From Blastomyces gilchristii SLH14081 (lineage: Eukaryota; Ascomycota; Eurotiomycetes; Onygenales; Ajellomycetaceae): a stretch of 64,000 bases of DNA. Positions 12,496 through 23,284 of this stretch are shown piece after piece (the first letter of the stretch is position 1; every line of letters begins with the position of its first letter). The notes beneath the pieces were generated by a model. The model had not been told where the DNA came from, ran no database searches, and saw only the letters and a list, made by a program, of their open reading frames with translations. The DNA is taken from NCBI RefSeq assembly GCF_000003855.2, contig NW_003101673.1, positions 72,734 to 136,733 on the forward strand. The letters are read 5' to 3'. The position numbers were made by a program, and so were the translations under genes.

Positions 12496-13032
12496 TCATT
12501 TTGATATATGTAAAACACTGGGGCTATCCCCAACATCGTCGTCGCGGATGCTCCTCTCATCGCCGTCAACGCGTTCGTCGCAATCGTCACATTCATCATC
12601 ATCGTCATCATATTCATCCAACGCCTCAACCTCATCAACAGCCCCTTCCCTCTCCGACCCATGCCCACCAAACGGTGACGTCTCCTTATCAAAAACATGA
12701 ATGATCGCTTTCCCATTCCCAGTTACCGCACCACCGCGCAAGTTCCGCTTCCAGTTATCCCAGTCATCCTCGTCGCGGATCAGGAAGCCAATTAGCATAC
12801 TAGGATCCATGTCCTTGATGTGCAGCCGCCGCAGCCGGCGCGTGTGGTAGGTGTTCAGCTCCTCGTCGGTGTACTGTTGGTCGACGGGGACGTGGTAGGG
12901 GAGGGCAGGGCGGGTGTGGTGCGGGTCCAGGTAGAAGAAGTGGGAGCCTTGCGCGCCGATGAAGTAGTGGGAGGAAGAGGGGCGGCCGCTATTGGTTTTT
13001 GTTAACAACGCCGCCGTGGCTTTTTTTGTTTT

Positions 13033-13067
<35 letters not shown>

Positions 13068-14248
13068 TTCCTTGGACAAGCTGGATAGACGTTTACAAAC
13101 TTACCCTGCTATCCCTACGGCCTGTGGGTATTTCAACACGGCCTTGAGCGCTTCCCAGTATACGGGCGTGACGCGGTCGATGCCCAGTCTGATTCCGAGG
13201 AGGATTAAGGTGGGGCGGATATCTGTGCTTGTGCCTGTGCCGCCTCCGCTGGCTATTGCCCGGAATCGATCTTCGTAGACGTCTGAGCCATCACTTGTGA
13301 CGTAGACGTTTAGACCGGCGTGTTTGCATTCGCTCGATAGTGCTCTGCGGGATATACTTTAATGAGTAGAATGACAAGGGAAGCGCTGGGAGGGGCGGGT
13401 GAAACCCACTGTATGCATCTTGCTGTGGCAGACGGGCCAAACCATTCCCCAGGATATTTTCCGCACGCAGAAGCTCCATGCTCCACGAATCTGTGAATTG
13501 AGAAGGGGGCCCTCGGATCATCGGCAAATAGCGAGAGTAAATTGCTTTCTTCCTTTACTTTGGTGCCCCGTCTCCACTCTACAGGATTTTGTTTCCCTTT
13601 AGCTTTTCGTTCATGTAGTAAACGGGGAATAAAGCGTAGTAAGGCTCTTTCCCGGTGTAACATACCTCGACCTAAAAATAATATCGCCAGCGCATTTGCA
13701 AGCAAGCTCTGTCCCGATCGAATCATACAACCCCATCCTGTATCTGTTGTAAATCCCTGCGGATCAACCAGTTGGCTTCTGAGGCGAACGCCCAGCGTCA
13801 TGGCCGACGCAGCGTTGGGGTCGCTAGACTTTGGAATCAGCGGGAAGCTAGACCGATACGTGAGCCATATCTTCGACTCGAAGTCATCTAGGAAGGCCGC
13901 TGGCCAGTCCTGCTGCCCTTGTTGTCCTGATGGGTTTGCTGTGGTGGATCCATGGTGGTTTGCGAAAAGCGGCACCTGGCTATTTAGGCGGGGACCATTA
14001 TCTGGTGGCCTCGTAGCTACTGCATTTGTTGTCTGATCTGAATCATTTCTATGTTCATCCCGCGTCTTGTTATCATCCTCCTGGGTCTGTGGTGATTGTG
14101 GTTGCGGTTGTGGTTGCGGGGGAGTCAGTGGCTGGTAAACTCGCCCCAGACACCAGATGGGGGAGCCGGGTTCATCGTCATTCTTAGGCTCAGGATCCCA
14201 GAAGTATTGCACGATTCTCTTGTACTTTCCGATATCAACGTTATTCAT
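12496..14248 (-). CDS. ATG4: Autophagy cysteine protease Atg4
   Basis: Cytosolic C54-family protease that trims Atg8 to expose its C-terminal glycine and later releases it from phosphatidylethanolamine. Exons 14248-13410, 13344-13105 and 12988-12496 give 523 residues. The N-terminal motif [13 protein letters not shown] is followed by a low-complexity Pro/Gln insert (43-55) and a disordered segment up to about 120. The catalytic domain has [16 protein letters not shown] (nucleophile Cys174) and [10 protein letters not shown] (Asp381, His383). After the fold a tail of about 80 residues is dominated by Asp and Glu, including a run of six Asp. The protein is longer than the roughly 400 residues common in Aspergillus because of the N-terminal insert and this tail. 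Intron 2 holds a homopolymer of about 30 A on the plus strand (13034-13063). Confidence 0.93.
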
Positions 14249-15014
14249 GACGGCTGACGGTTTAGACTATATTAATACCCCATGGATGTTGGCGGTAACC
14301 GACGGGGTAGGGTCGGTCAATATCAGTGGCGGTGTTTATGGAGGGTTGTACGTAGAACACCTGACGAGATATACATATATATATATATATATATATATCT
14401 GTACTCCGTAGTTATAGCTGGACTTGATGCGACAAAGACGTAATTTATGACCAAGACCTATAATTGCAAACAACGAAAGGCAACGGGAAAGTACAAACTT
14501 AATGTAAAATACAACTCATGCAAAACAAAAAGTAACTAACAATGATCCTTCGCATGGAGCCGGTGCAAGCAGAAATCGTTGATTTTTCGGACTCTTGCAG
14601 CCTGGCGGCAGAGTCATCCTCCATATACACATAACTAGCTGCAAGAAACCATATGCAGGGAACAACGAAGAGAAACAACACAATCATGACGATGAATGGA
14701 ATTTAATCTATCTAAGCACCTATTCAGAATAAAGACATCCGTATCATATACATATGCTCTCTATAAAGTAGTTAATTAATTACATGCTGGCAAACAAAAA
14801 AATATATAACGTTAACTGTTTCGGGAGTGCTTATCTAAGAGACCTGTTTGCAGTGTTTGCTTGTTAGTGATGCCTGAGTCATTTATTTCGATCATCCCGC
14901 AGCAGTTGAGTATTTTGAGAGGGGGAAGCCAGGAACAACGGCTGCAGCGTCAACAACTCAGACAAGGACACTACCACCACTCCTTACCGTGGCCGTGCAG
15001 TACCCTCGTTTCCT
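14249..15014. other. Divergent intergenic region with a TA microsatellite
   Basis: The region separates the divergent ATG4 and SQS1 genes, so it holds both promoters. A TA dinucleotide tract lies at about 14369-14399. Short upstream frames exist (such as 14861-15175 in another frame) without family similarity. No other element was recognised. Confidence 0.4.
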
Positions 15015-17546
15015 ATGACCCCCATGGCCAGGTCAAAAAAGACAAAGGGCAGAGGCGGAGGAGGCTACAGACCTGGCTCCCCGGCCTTTGTTATGGCAAC
15101 ACGCCGATCCCTCCCCGCGCATCAATGCGGATTCAATCGTGCCAACAATACCGTCCCCTACATTGGCTTCAGTAAGCTCTTTACTCCGTGTTACAACTGC
15201 CCGGCTACCTAACTATCCCGCTGACTGTTTTTGTTTCCCCATCGAAAGAACAGAATGAAGTACAGTTTACTATGGCCCAGGAGGCCCGCGATACTGAGCG
15301 CTACACTGCCCACAGAAGCAATCTCAAACTACGATACAATGAAATAAGATTTGTCAGTGCTGGCGATTTGGTGCAGGAGAGCCTCGAGGTCCCGAACGAT
15401 GGGAATGCGAATAATGCCCCGAACGGCACTCCAGCCAATCCAGATCCATCGACCCTGGTGGACAAGAAGGATGTGGAGGAGAAGAAAGAAGAAGCAGAAG
15501 AAGAAGATGAAGAAGGAGGGGAAAAAGTTGAATCAATGCTGGACGATCAGGACATATTTTTCATAGATCGCAAGGGAGAGGATCCTCCAGAGAATATGCA
15601 AACTGAAAACCACACCATAGAGCTTAACCTGCACCTATCCTCCCAACCAGATTCCAGTGAAGACGAGGTAGTTTTCACAGGGAGGGGAAGACGATTACAA
15701 CAGTCTCCAGCCCACCGGAACCAGAATCTTGGTCCCAACCGTAAGCTTGGGCCTTCGATCCGGGATGATTCATCCATACCGGCGGATTGTGGTGGTGATA
15801 GTGATGGCGCTCATGATAAGGACAGCATTATTCCACGTCCGGCGTCTGTGTCCGATAGCGAATCGGAGCCGGCAATAATCTATACGTCCGAGCCAGTCCT
15901 GGATGACCTAGCGAACCCCCCCGAATTTATTAGCCTCAAGGGGAAGGAGAAACGTCCTCGCACACGAAAACCCAGAAAGCCAAGATTGGGCTGGGATTCT
16001 GATGATTCGGAGATCCTGGCTGATTATATCGCAAATATGATGGACGATAGCACGAGTGACGAAGAAGAAGAGGAGGATGAAGATGCTGGGGTAGGTCGGG
16101 CTCAAATTCAGAATCGAAAACAAGTAGGCCATTCAAGCACAAAGTCATGGAGCTCTGCGGACATTGAAGACCTGAATGACCTTAGCTCATCCGATGAACT
16201 TCCCGAGGAGATAGGGCGCATCTTTTCCATGAGAGAAAGAGGCGAAAGTATTCAGTATTTGCTTACCGGCAAGGGTCAGAGCACCGACGAAGCCCGTTGG
16301 GTTCGAAAGGAGCGTCTTACAATGTCTAGTGCGTCCGAATTGATTCAACGGTTCGAGGAAAATGTCGCATTGATTGCATCACAGCGGGAGGCAGCATCTA
16401 AACTCTCTTCTTCAGACCTTGACGAGGAGGATGAAAATGAAGAGGATGAGATTGACCAAGATTTAGACGACGGCATGAAACAAGATTTGACGGATGAGCA
16501 GATGGCTCGGTTACTTCAAACTCAGGACTCTCTTGGGTTAGGCACCGATGACCTCCTACCTTTCAACGGAGATGGCGGATTTGATGGCCTCGAAAGCTTC
16601 TCCAGATCAAAGTTTCCATACAAGTCAACCCAGCCGAAAAAGCGACGAAACCGAAACGGGAATTTCCCTTCCGCCTCAGCTTTCGCAGATGCCTTAGATC
16701 AAGATCCATATGGTGGCTTCGATGTTATGGACTTCGACCGTCCAAGTCTAAGGAAGAAACCAAAAGGCCGCCGCCATGCACATCAGAATGACTTCGACTT
16801 GTCTGATAGTGATATGGCGTATGAGCTGCAGGTGTCCTGGGAGAACGACCGAAACAAGAAGAAAGCCAGGAAGCAGGAGCGCGAGGAATTAAGGGCACAG
16901 GGACTATTGGACACCAAGCCCGGAAAGGTAAATATGAAGGCGAAGTATACGGAAGGCATGAGTATTGATGATGTTAAACTGGAAATCCGGGCCTTCCTGG
17001 CATCGTCTTCCCAAAGGTACGATACGATACCCCTCTAGTTTCCAGTCGTTTTTCTAACTGAAAATTACTAACGGCTGAAAACCAAACAGCCTCTCGCTGC
17101 CCCCAATGGACAAGCGAAACCGCAAACTCGTGCACGAGATAGCAAACATCCTCTCTCTCAAATCACTGTCGCGCGGTAGCGGCACCTCGCGCTTCCCAAT
17201 CCTCACCAAGACATCCCGCACACCCAGCTTGGAGGGCCAAGCAGCCGTCCACCAGGTCGATAGAGTCTTCTCCAGCAGCCGCTTTATGCGGAGGATGGAT
17301 AAATCCCAACGAGGTGGGCCTAAGCCCGTTGCCAAGTCCCGGGGTGGCGGTGTGAAAGGCACCTCGTATATGGATGGCGATGTTGTCGGGGCGTCTGCGC
17401 CGGAGATTGGGGCGGAGAATAAAGGCCGTGCGATGCTGGAGAAGATGGGGTGGAGTAGTGGGACGGCGCTGGGGGCTGCTAATAACAAGGGGATTTTACA
17501 CCCTGTTGTGCATGTGGTTAAGAATTCAAAGGCTGGGTTGGGCTGA
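15015..17546 (+). CDS. SQS1: SQS1-like R3H and G-patch protein
   Basis: The family's yeast member binds and stimulates the DEAH helicase Prp43 in splicing and ribosome biogenesis. Exons 15015-15171, 15249-17016 and 17090-17546 give 793 residues. The N-terminus (MTPMARSKKTKGRGGGGYRP) is basic; the ATG at 15024 has the better context and may be the true start. Residues about 90-630 are acidic and disordered, with Glu/Asp runs. The R3H-like region follows near residues 640-700 (PMDKRNRKLVHEIANILSL). The extreme C-terminus is a G-patch (GRAMLEKMGWSSGTALGA, then GILHPV). The first intron's acceptor is weak (AAAG at 15248, or GAAG at 15260); the more obvious CAG at 15253 would put a stop codon in frame. 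The domain order matches the family. Confidence 0.9.
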
Positions 17547-18237
17547 AGGGGGCTGAAGGGGTCGTGATTTTTCATGTGGTCTTCCTTATTGGGCTTTCTT
17601 TGTTTTCTTTTTTCTTTTTCTTGTTTATGTTCGTATGTTTTGAGTACGGTGTTTAGGAGCCTATAGCATATTTATAGACGAGCTCTGCGATTATGACATT
17701 GGGCGAACTGGTGTATCGGAGCGAGAGCAAAACCGGTATGACTCGAGTAAATCGTTTATTTTCTAAGATGCCTATATACTTATTCATAGACTCAAAAAAC
17801 CGAATAAAAAAACCCGCGTCAAGACGCGTCAAGACGCGTTTCTTGACGTGCTGATTTTGAAAATAACTTGTGTTACAACCATCCCAAGTCCTAGCACGAG
17901 AAGCCAAGAACAGTGGCAGTAATCGCTCAGTAGGAACGCTGTGAGGAAAAAGGTACAGTACGCAGGCGTTCCCCGCTGCCAGATGGCGAAGTATAAAACT
18001 ATATATATGTACATGAAATATTCTATCTTGAAAAATGAAAACAGAACAGTCGTCTCTGTACTCCGTACATGAATCATAATGCTTTTTTGCAAAATAAAAC
18101 GAAACGCCCCACGCTATGCACCGAATAAAACCGCAGTGAAACAATATAACCCACTACCAAATCAGTCAAAGGTCCTATAGAAAGCCGAAAATCTTAAAAC
18201 AAACCAAAAAAAAGGCAGCCTCGGCTCCCCCAACAAA
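17547..18237. terminator. Convergent 3' region of SQS1 and JJJ1 with a direct/inverted repeat
   Basis: The two genes converge here. CGCGTCAAGA occurs twice in tandem (17815-17824 and 17825-17834) and is followed by TCTTGACG (17841-17848), the reverse complement of CGTCAAGA. This can form an 8-bp stem with a loop of about 6 bases, with an alternative pairing to the first copy. A role in 3' end formation or in separating the convergent transcripts is inference. Open frames on the minus strand here look fortuitous. Confidence 0.3.
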
Positions 18238-20151
18238 TCAGCGCTTCGCGCCTTTCTTCTTCGCCTGTTTATTATTAGATTTAGTAGCAGGCACAGGCTG
18301 CGCGTGATTTAGCTCCTTGATATGGTTAAATAGTTTGGTTTTGGAAGTGAACGAGCTGTGACATTTTGCGCATGTAAACGTCTTGCCCTGCCTCCCTTCT
18401 TCTTCAGCTGCAGCCGCCGCCGCAGCGGCGCGTTTGGCGCGCTTTAACTTTGCTTTGCCTACTTTTGCTTGCTTCGGCTCGTCGTCGTTGTCATCATCAT
18501 TATTACTAGTACCCATGGGCGTGGCTGAGATGGAGGTTTTCGATATGTCTTCTGTTAGCATGGTTAGGCTGGCGTTCTCACTAGTTGTATCTGTGGCGAA
18601 GCGGTTTTCGAGAACGGCTCGCGGCGCGTAATCTTCGTTTGTATCGCTGGTGTCGTTATCGTCATCTGCTTCCTCTGGTCCTTGAATTTGCGTTTCGGCT
18701 TCGGCTTGGTTTATGTTTGATTCTGATAAATCGCTGTGGTGGTCCGATATGGAATCTGGATCGTCTTCGTGAGTTGGTTTAGTAGTATGTTCTAGCTCAT
18801 CTTCCGCGTCTGAGGGAATGGGCTCGTCATTTTCCTGGGTGGTAGTGGCGCCGGACGAGGATCTTTGGGTGGAATCCTGAACTGAACCAGAACTGCTAGT
18901 GCCCGTTCTCGTTTCCGTGCTTAGTTGCTGAATGTGTTTATCCTCCGCTCTCATCTCCCAACGAAGCTGCTTGACAGCTTTGATGTGCTTCTTACTCCGC
19001 TCATGCGCGTCGAACTGTTTCTCACTCTTAAAGTTTTTTCGACAGACGACACACTCGAAATAGTCTTGTTCAATCACAGATTCACTACTGCTGCTGAACA
19101 TTTCTTCCTCTGTCTCTTCACTCCGTGCCCATTCTGGGATCTGTTGGTTGTGCAACTTCGCTTCATTTGCTGCTCGCGAGCGCGCCGCCTGCGCCGCCGC
19201 AGCATCCCGGAGAGATTTCTGCCGCTCCGCCTCATTCTGCACGGTGGCTTTGAAACGGGGATCTCGCTTCTTCACGAAGGCAACGAGAGACCGGACAGCG
19301 TCGTTGAATTCTCTAATACCCTCGTCTCTCAGTCGTTTGTTCTCTTTCTCCATCAGCCTCCGGACCCTTCTATCGGGTGCTTCCGAGTAGCGATAGACAT
19401 CCTTCCACGAGAACGATTTCTTTGTCGCAAACCCGCTCCATATCGAGTAAAACGGGCGGATGCTGTCATAATCGTCATCTTTGTGGCCGAATGAGGGGTA
19501 GTCGACGGGTTCCAAGTCACCCCATTGGCACGCCAGTGCCTCTTCTTCCGCCAGTTGCTCAAAAGTTTCCCGCAGCCCGCCAAAGAAGCCAGACGGCGCA
19601 TCTGAGAAATCCATACGGGGGTTGAATTTCATGATGAGCTGCGTTATATCGTCTGCGGTTGTCATTTTGATATTATGGGAATACTGCGCAGCCGCGGGGC
19701 CATTGTGGCCCGCCAAAATGGCGTCCCGATGGGAGTCATACCAGGCACGCTCCTGGGGGTCCGATAGGACTTCGTAGGCGGCCTGGATCTCAGCGAAGAT
19801 GGCGGTGGAAGCCTCTACATTACCATAGTTTCTGTCTGGGTGGTGTTCTAGTGCCTTTTTCTTATAAGCCTTTTTGATCCTGTGCGGGGAGAAGGGGATA
19901 AAATCAAATTAGTCTCAGGTTTCACCACCGCATTTCCTAATACTCTCGTGCTACGCTGGGATCGGCTACCAGCATAGCACATAAGATAGGGCATTTAAAA
20001 ATCAAATCAAAACCAAACTGGGGGATGAGGCGCACTCCTCTTCTGTAGCGGTTCTTCCCAAACCCAGCAGCTCGTAGTAATCCGTCTTCCTTTCCTCATT
20101 AGCTGGGGCGCCACTGTTCCCCCCCGCAGTGGAGGACTGGCTCTGGCCCAT
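18238..20151 (-). CDS. JJJ1: J-domain co-chaperone Jjj1, 60S ribosome maturation factor
   Basis: The yeast protein stimulates Hsp70 (Ssa) in the cytosol to release Arx1/Alb1 from late pre-60S particles together with Rei1. Exons 20151-20036 and 19879-18238 give 585 residues. The N-terminal J domain (about 24-90) has DYYELLGLGR, the HPD triad at 52-54 and YEVLSDPQERAWYD. A charged helical region follows (about 190-300, rich in Glu, Arg and Ala). The first C2H2 finger is FECVVCRKNF...H (Cys315, Cys318, His331, His337) and the second is FTCAKCHSSF...H (Cys542, Cys545, His558, His564). An acidic Ser/Asp/Glu-rich stretch separates them, and the C-terminus is Lys-rich (KQAKKKGAKR). Two widely spaced fingers plus a J domain are diagnostic. 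The intron splits the J domain before IKKAYKKKA. Confidence 0.95.
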
Positions 20152-20944
20152 GGACTCCTCTTTGTCGATAGCAGCACAGACAATGTGCTGGAGAGAAGGA
20201 AAATGATTGGCGCGGTGATTTTGTGAAATCCCTTGGAGGTCCTGAGCTTAACAACGAGGACCGCCAAACGATCAAAATATTAAGCTTTTGTCCACAATGC
20301 GACGGCTTAGTCATCGATTGAATGCGGAGCGGGCCAAGACCCGACGTCATTGCGTACGGAGGGGTGGTATGGTATGGTATGGAACTGGTTCGAGATGGTA
20401 AGAAAAGCGCTTGTTAGTGGTATTTTTCGGTGTCATTCGGGTATTACGGTCGGAAGACAGCACGTGGCGCCCTCTGGGTTTGAATGCTTGGCAGGCTTGG
20501 CATCTGGCCACGGGGGATCCAAAAAAAACCCTGGAAGTTGCTGTCAAAAGTCATTCATCTGTCTGTGTACTGTGTATACATGCATGTATATATAACTTCC
20601 ATCTATTTCGTCGATTTGCCCGCCATCTGCCCCTGGGACCCTCTACAAACCACCCTCCGAGGCTGCTATAAACGAAATATCCTCAAGCTACTGCAATGTA
20701 TATTTGCTCTCGACCGGTTCTCTCCTACATCTCCAAGATATCGGGCCGCGCTCCTGTTCTCCACGCCTCTGAAATGCGACATCCTTGATGGTGGTGGTTA
20801 TCCCTATACAAATAGGTTATTGCGAAAAAGATAAATACTTCTCTCTTTGCTTCATCATCATCATCATCTTCTTTTGCTGCGCATAGGAATACCCTGTTGG
20901 AGTTGGTTAAATAGTACCTACTATCCGTTTAAACGACTCCAGTA
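20152..20944. promoter_or_regulatory. Divergent promoter region of JJJ1 and the SPX-RING gene
   Basis: The 793 bases hold both promoters. A short tandem GGTAT repeat lies at about 20366-20383, and a CAT trinucleotide tract in the leader at 20850-20864. No classical TATA box was convincing. No gene was recognised in this stretch. Confidence 0.35.
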
Positions 20945-22516
20945 ATGAAGTTTGCGCGTGACTACACACAGATCCTCAACGCTGAGGATTACCCTGCCCA
21001 GTGGGTTCAGTCTGCAATCTCCTATAAGCGCCTCAAGAAATGCATCAAAAAGGTGTGTACGGAGCTGCTATCCCTGGGATTACGCCCGGAAATCCTGAAC
21101 CTGCTCTGGCATCAAAGCCAAGCGGCCAAGGCGCGAGGGTATGATGGTGCTGGCGATGATAGCCGGCCTTTTGGCTTCCAGTATTCCCTGAGCAGTAAGT
21201 TTTGGCCGGTTCGAGCTATGAATGATACCCCTTGTTTTTGGATAGGAGGCCTAACTATTTTTTGCAGAAAACCCTTTCACCTCGTTTTGGCTGCCGAAAT
21301 TGACCTTCGTAATCGACCCCATGGATGGCTCCCCGATTGATGCTTTCGTCTCTCCTCGAACCCTCGAGTTTCTTCAGCAACTGAACAAAATTCCCCTTCC
21401 GATACCTGCGGCTACTTTGGCTAGACTGGACTCTGAGTTGGGATCTTTCACTGACGACGGCTGCCTGGAAGTGGTTGCCGATGGGGAATTAAGTCTTGCC
21501 AAACGGAGGATATCCCTCGAGAGCGTAGATGAAAACGCCGAAACAGCGCATTCCGTCGAGATACCGCTCTCCGCCGACTCCGAATTTTTCCAAATCCTGA
21601 ACAAAGAGTTATCAGGCCTGGACAAGCTCCAAGAACGAGAACAGATCGTACTGAATGAACGGGCCAAAAACTTGCGCCAGCAAATTGTTAAGATAACGAA
21701 ACCTCAATTCAGAAGATCGCAGTCCGCTCTATATACTTGGAGAGAGATATTTCGACTGTATATAGATATGCAAGTGTTTTTCTGTACCGATGAGCAAGGT
21801 TCGGGCCAGAGAGACTCCAAAGCCGCCAGCCAGCAGCTGGAAAAATTTCAAGCTACCTTGACGAAGGACCGGCGGATAAAAAAGCTTGGAAAGGAGGGTC
21901 GTGCTGCGCTTGAGACGTTCCTGTGCATCAACAACGCACTGCTGCAAAACCTGAAGTTCCAAGAGATCAATCGCACCGCGCTCTACAAGATCTTGAAAAA
22001 GTTTGACAAGCGCACCGCTCTCCCTGCCGGGACAATTTTTCCAGAACTCATGGTGGTTGAGGCGTTTTTGGCCGAAACAATGGCCAAAGCCGTCTGTTAC
22101 ACGATTTCCGAAGAAGTCCTTACTGTCATACCTCAGTTGGACGACTATCTGTGTCCTATCTGTTTTAATATTTCGTTTAAACCCGTGCGACTGCGGTGTA
22201 ACCATGTTTTCTGCATCCGTTGCTTGGTTGTTATGCAAAGGGCTAAACAGGACAAATGTGCCCTTTGTCGAGAGGAGGTTGTATTGTCAGCTACAGGCGG
22301 TATGTTAACGTCTTGGTTTCACTCCTTTTGCCACGTGTGGGTAAGTCTGTGTGACATCGTAAGCTGACATGATGTATAGCAAATCTGGACATGGAACTTC
22401 TTGCATTCCTTGCGGCCAGTTTCCCAAAGGAGACGAAGGCCAAGCAAAAGGAAAACGAGAGAGCCGCGATGGTTGATCTTTATGGTAATTCTTACGATTC
22501 TTGCTCTGTGATGTAG
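20945..22516 (+). CDS. SPX and RING-finger E3 ubiquitin ligase with CaaX-like end
   Basis: Exons 20945-21194, 21268-22299 and 22380-22516 give 472 residues. The start MKFARDYTQILNAEDYPAQW and ISYKRLKKCIKK form the first half of an SPX domain, the phosphate/inositol-pyrophosphate sensing module. Its second half lies near residues 270-350 (LNNALLQNLKFQEINRTALY-type helices; here NNALLQNLKF and ALYKILKKFDKRT). A C3HC4 RING follows at 379-417 (CPICF, CNHVFCIRC, CALC). The gene resembles Neurospora RING-14-type proteins. The last four residues are CSVM, a good CaaX prenylation signature that depends on reading through to the TAG at 22514-22516. A donor-like GGTAATTC at 22484 could instead start another intron, but I found no convincing further exon. 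The substrate is unknown. Confidence 0.88.
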
Positions 22517-23284
22517 CGTGCTATGTATTTCGATCTGCCTAGTTTTGTTAATTTTTTATTTTAGCGACGGTCTTTAATCACAATTAATACGACCTGACAT
22601 GATAGCACGAGGAACGAGTTGTCCACTAACTTCCAGGATTATCTCCCTGTTCCCGGGGAAAAGGCAAGACCCCGTCGTGTCCATGAACTTGGGGGAGTCA
22701 AGCCTAGGGAACTTTTTCGCTTCGTTGCTTGCTGGGTATGACTTCTGTTGTGCTACCAGGACGAAGCCAGCTAGGAGGGCTGGCGGCTGTGATCACATTG
22801 CTCTGAACAGCGTTTACAACTTTGCTACAAGGGCAGTTGAACCCAAGTATATTCCTCTTCATCCGCAGATGATTTTTAAGTGGAATGGTGGATGGGATGG
22901 GAACTGTGAATGACGATATCATGTATATAATACCCCGATTGATGTCTATATTGTTTATAGCTGTATGTAACTTGCATAATTAATCATTTAAAAGCCAAAC
23001 TTCAGCCTCAATTTGCAGCCATTTCTAAGGCCCCAGCTCCAGCATCACATTCCGGTACCTTGGTATGATGCAATTGTAACTCTATTGCCGCTCGGCTCAG
23101 CGTGCGGAGTTGGCCTGCTAATCCAAACACCAAAATCCATACCAAGCTTATCTCCGCGCACAACAATGTTTCCTCCATTCAATCCCCAGTTTCATTCCTT
23201 CTGCCGTTTTCTCTTGCTATGAAATTATTTCCATCACATTGTTATCGCTCTGCGAACCGCCTCCACTCCAACAATCCATAAAAA
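22517..23284. other. Tandem intergenic region, nothing recognised
   Basis: The region lies between two plus-strand genes. An open frame at 22599-22913 has no family similarity and no good link to either neighbour. It should contain the 3' end of the SPX-RING transcript and the promoter of the F-box gene. Confidence 0.4.

Noticed and set aside
13034..13063. Poly-A run of about 30 bases in ATG4
   Set aside because: It lies within intron 2 and is a simple homopolymer; it is not a retroposed tail or an assembly gap.
17653..18144. 163-codon minus-strand frame between SQS1 and JJJ1
   Set aside because: It lies in the convergent 3' region, has biased low-quality composition and no similarity; probably chance.
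22599..22913. Possible further exon of the SPX-RING gene
   Set aside because: No RING/SPX-family similarity, and the frame before it ends naturally with CSVM.
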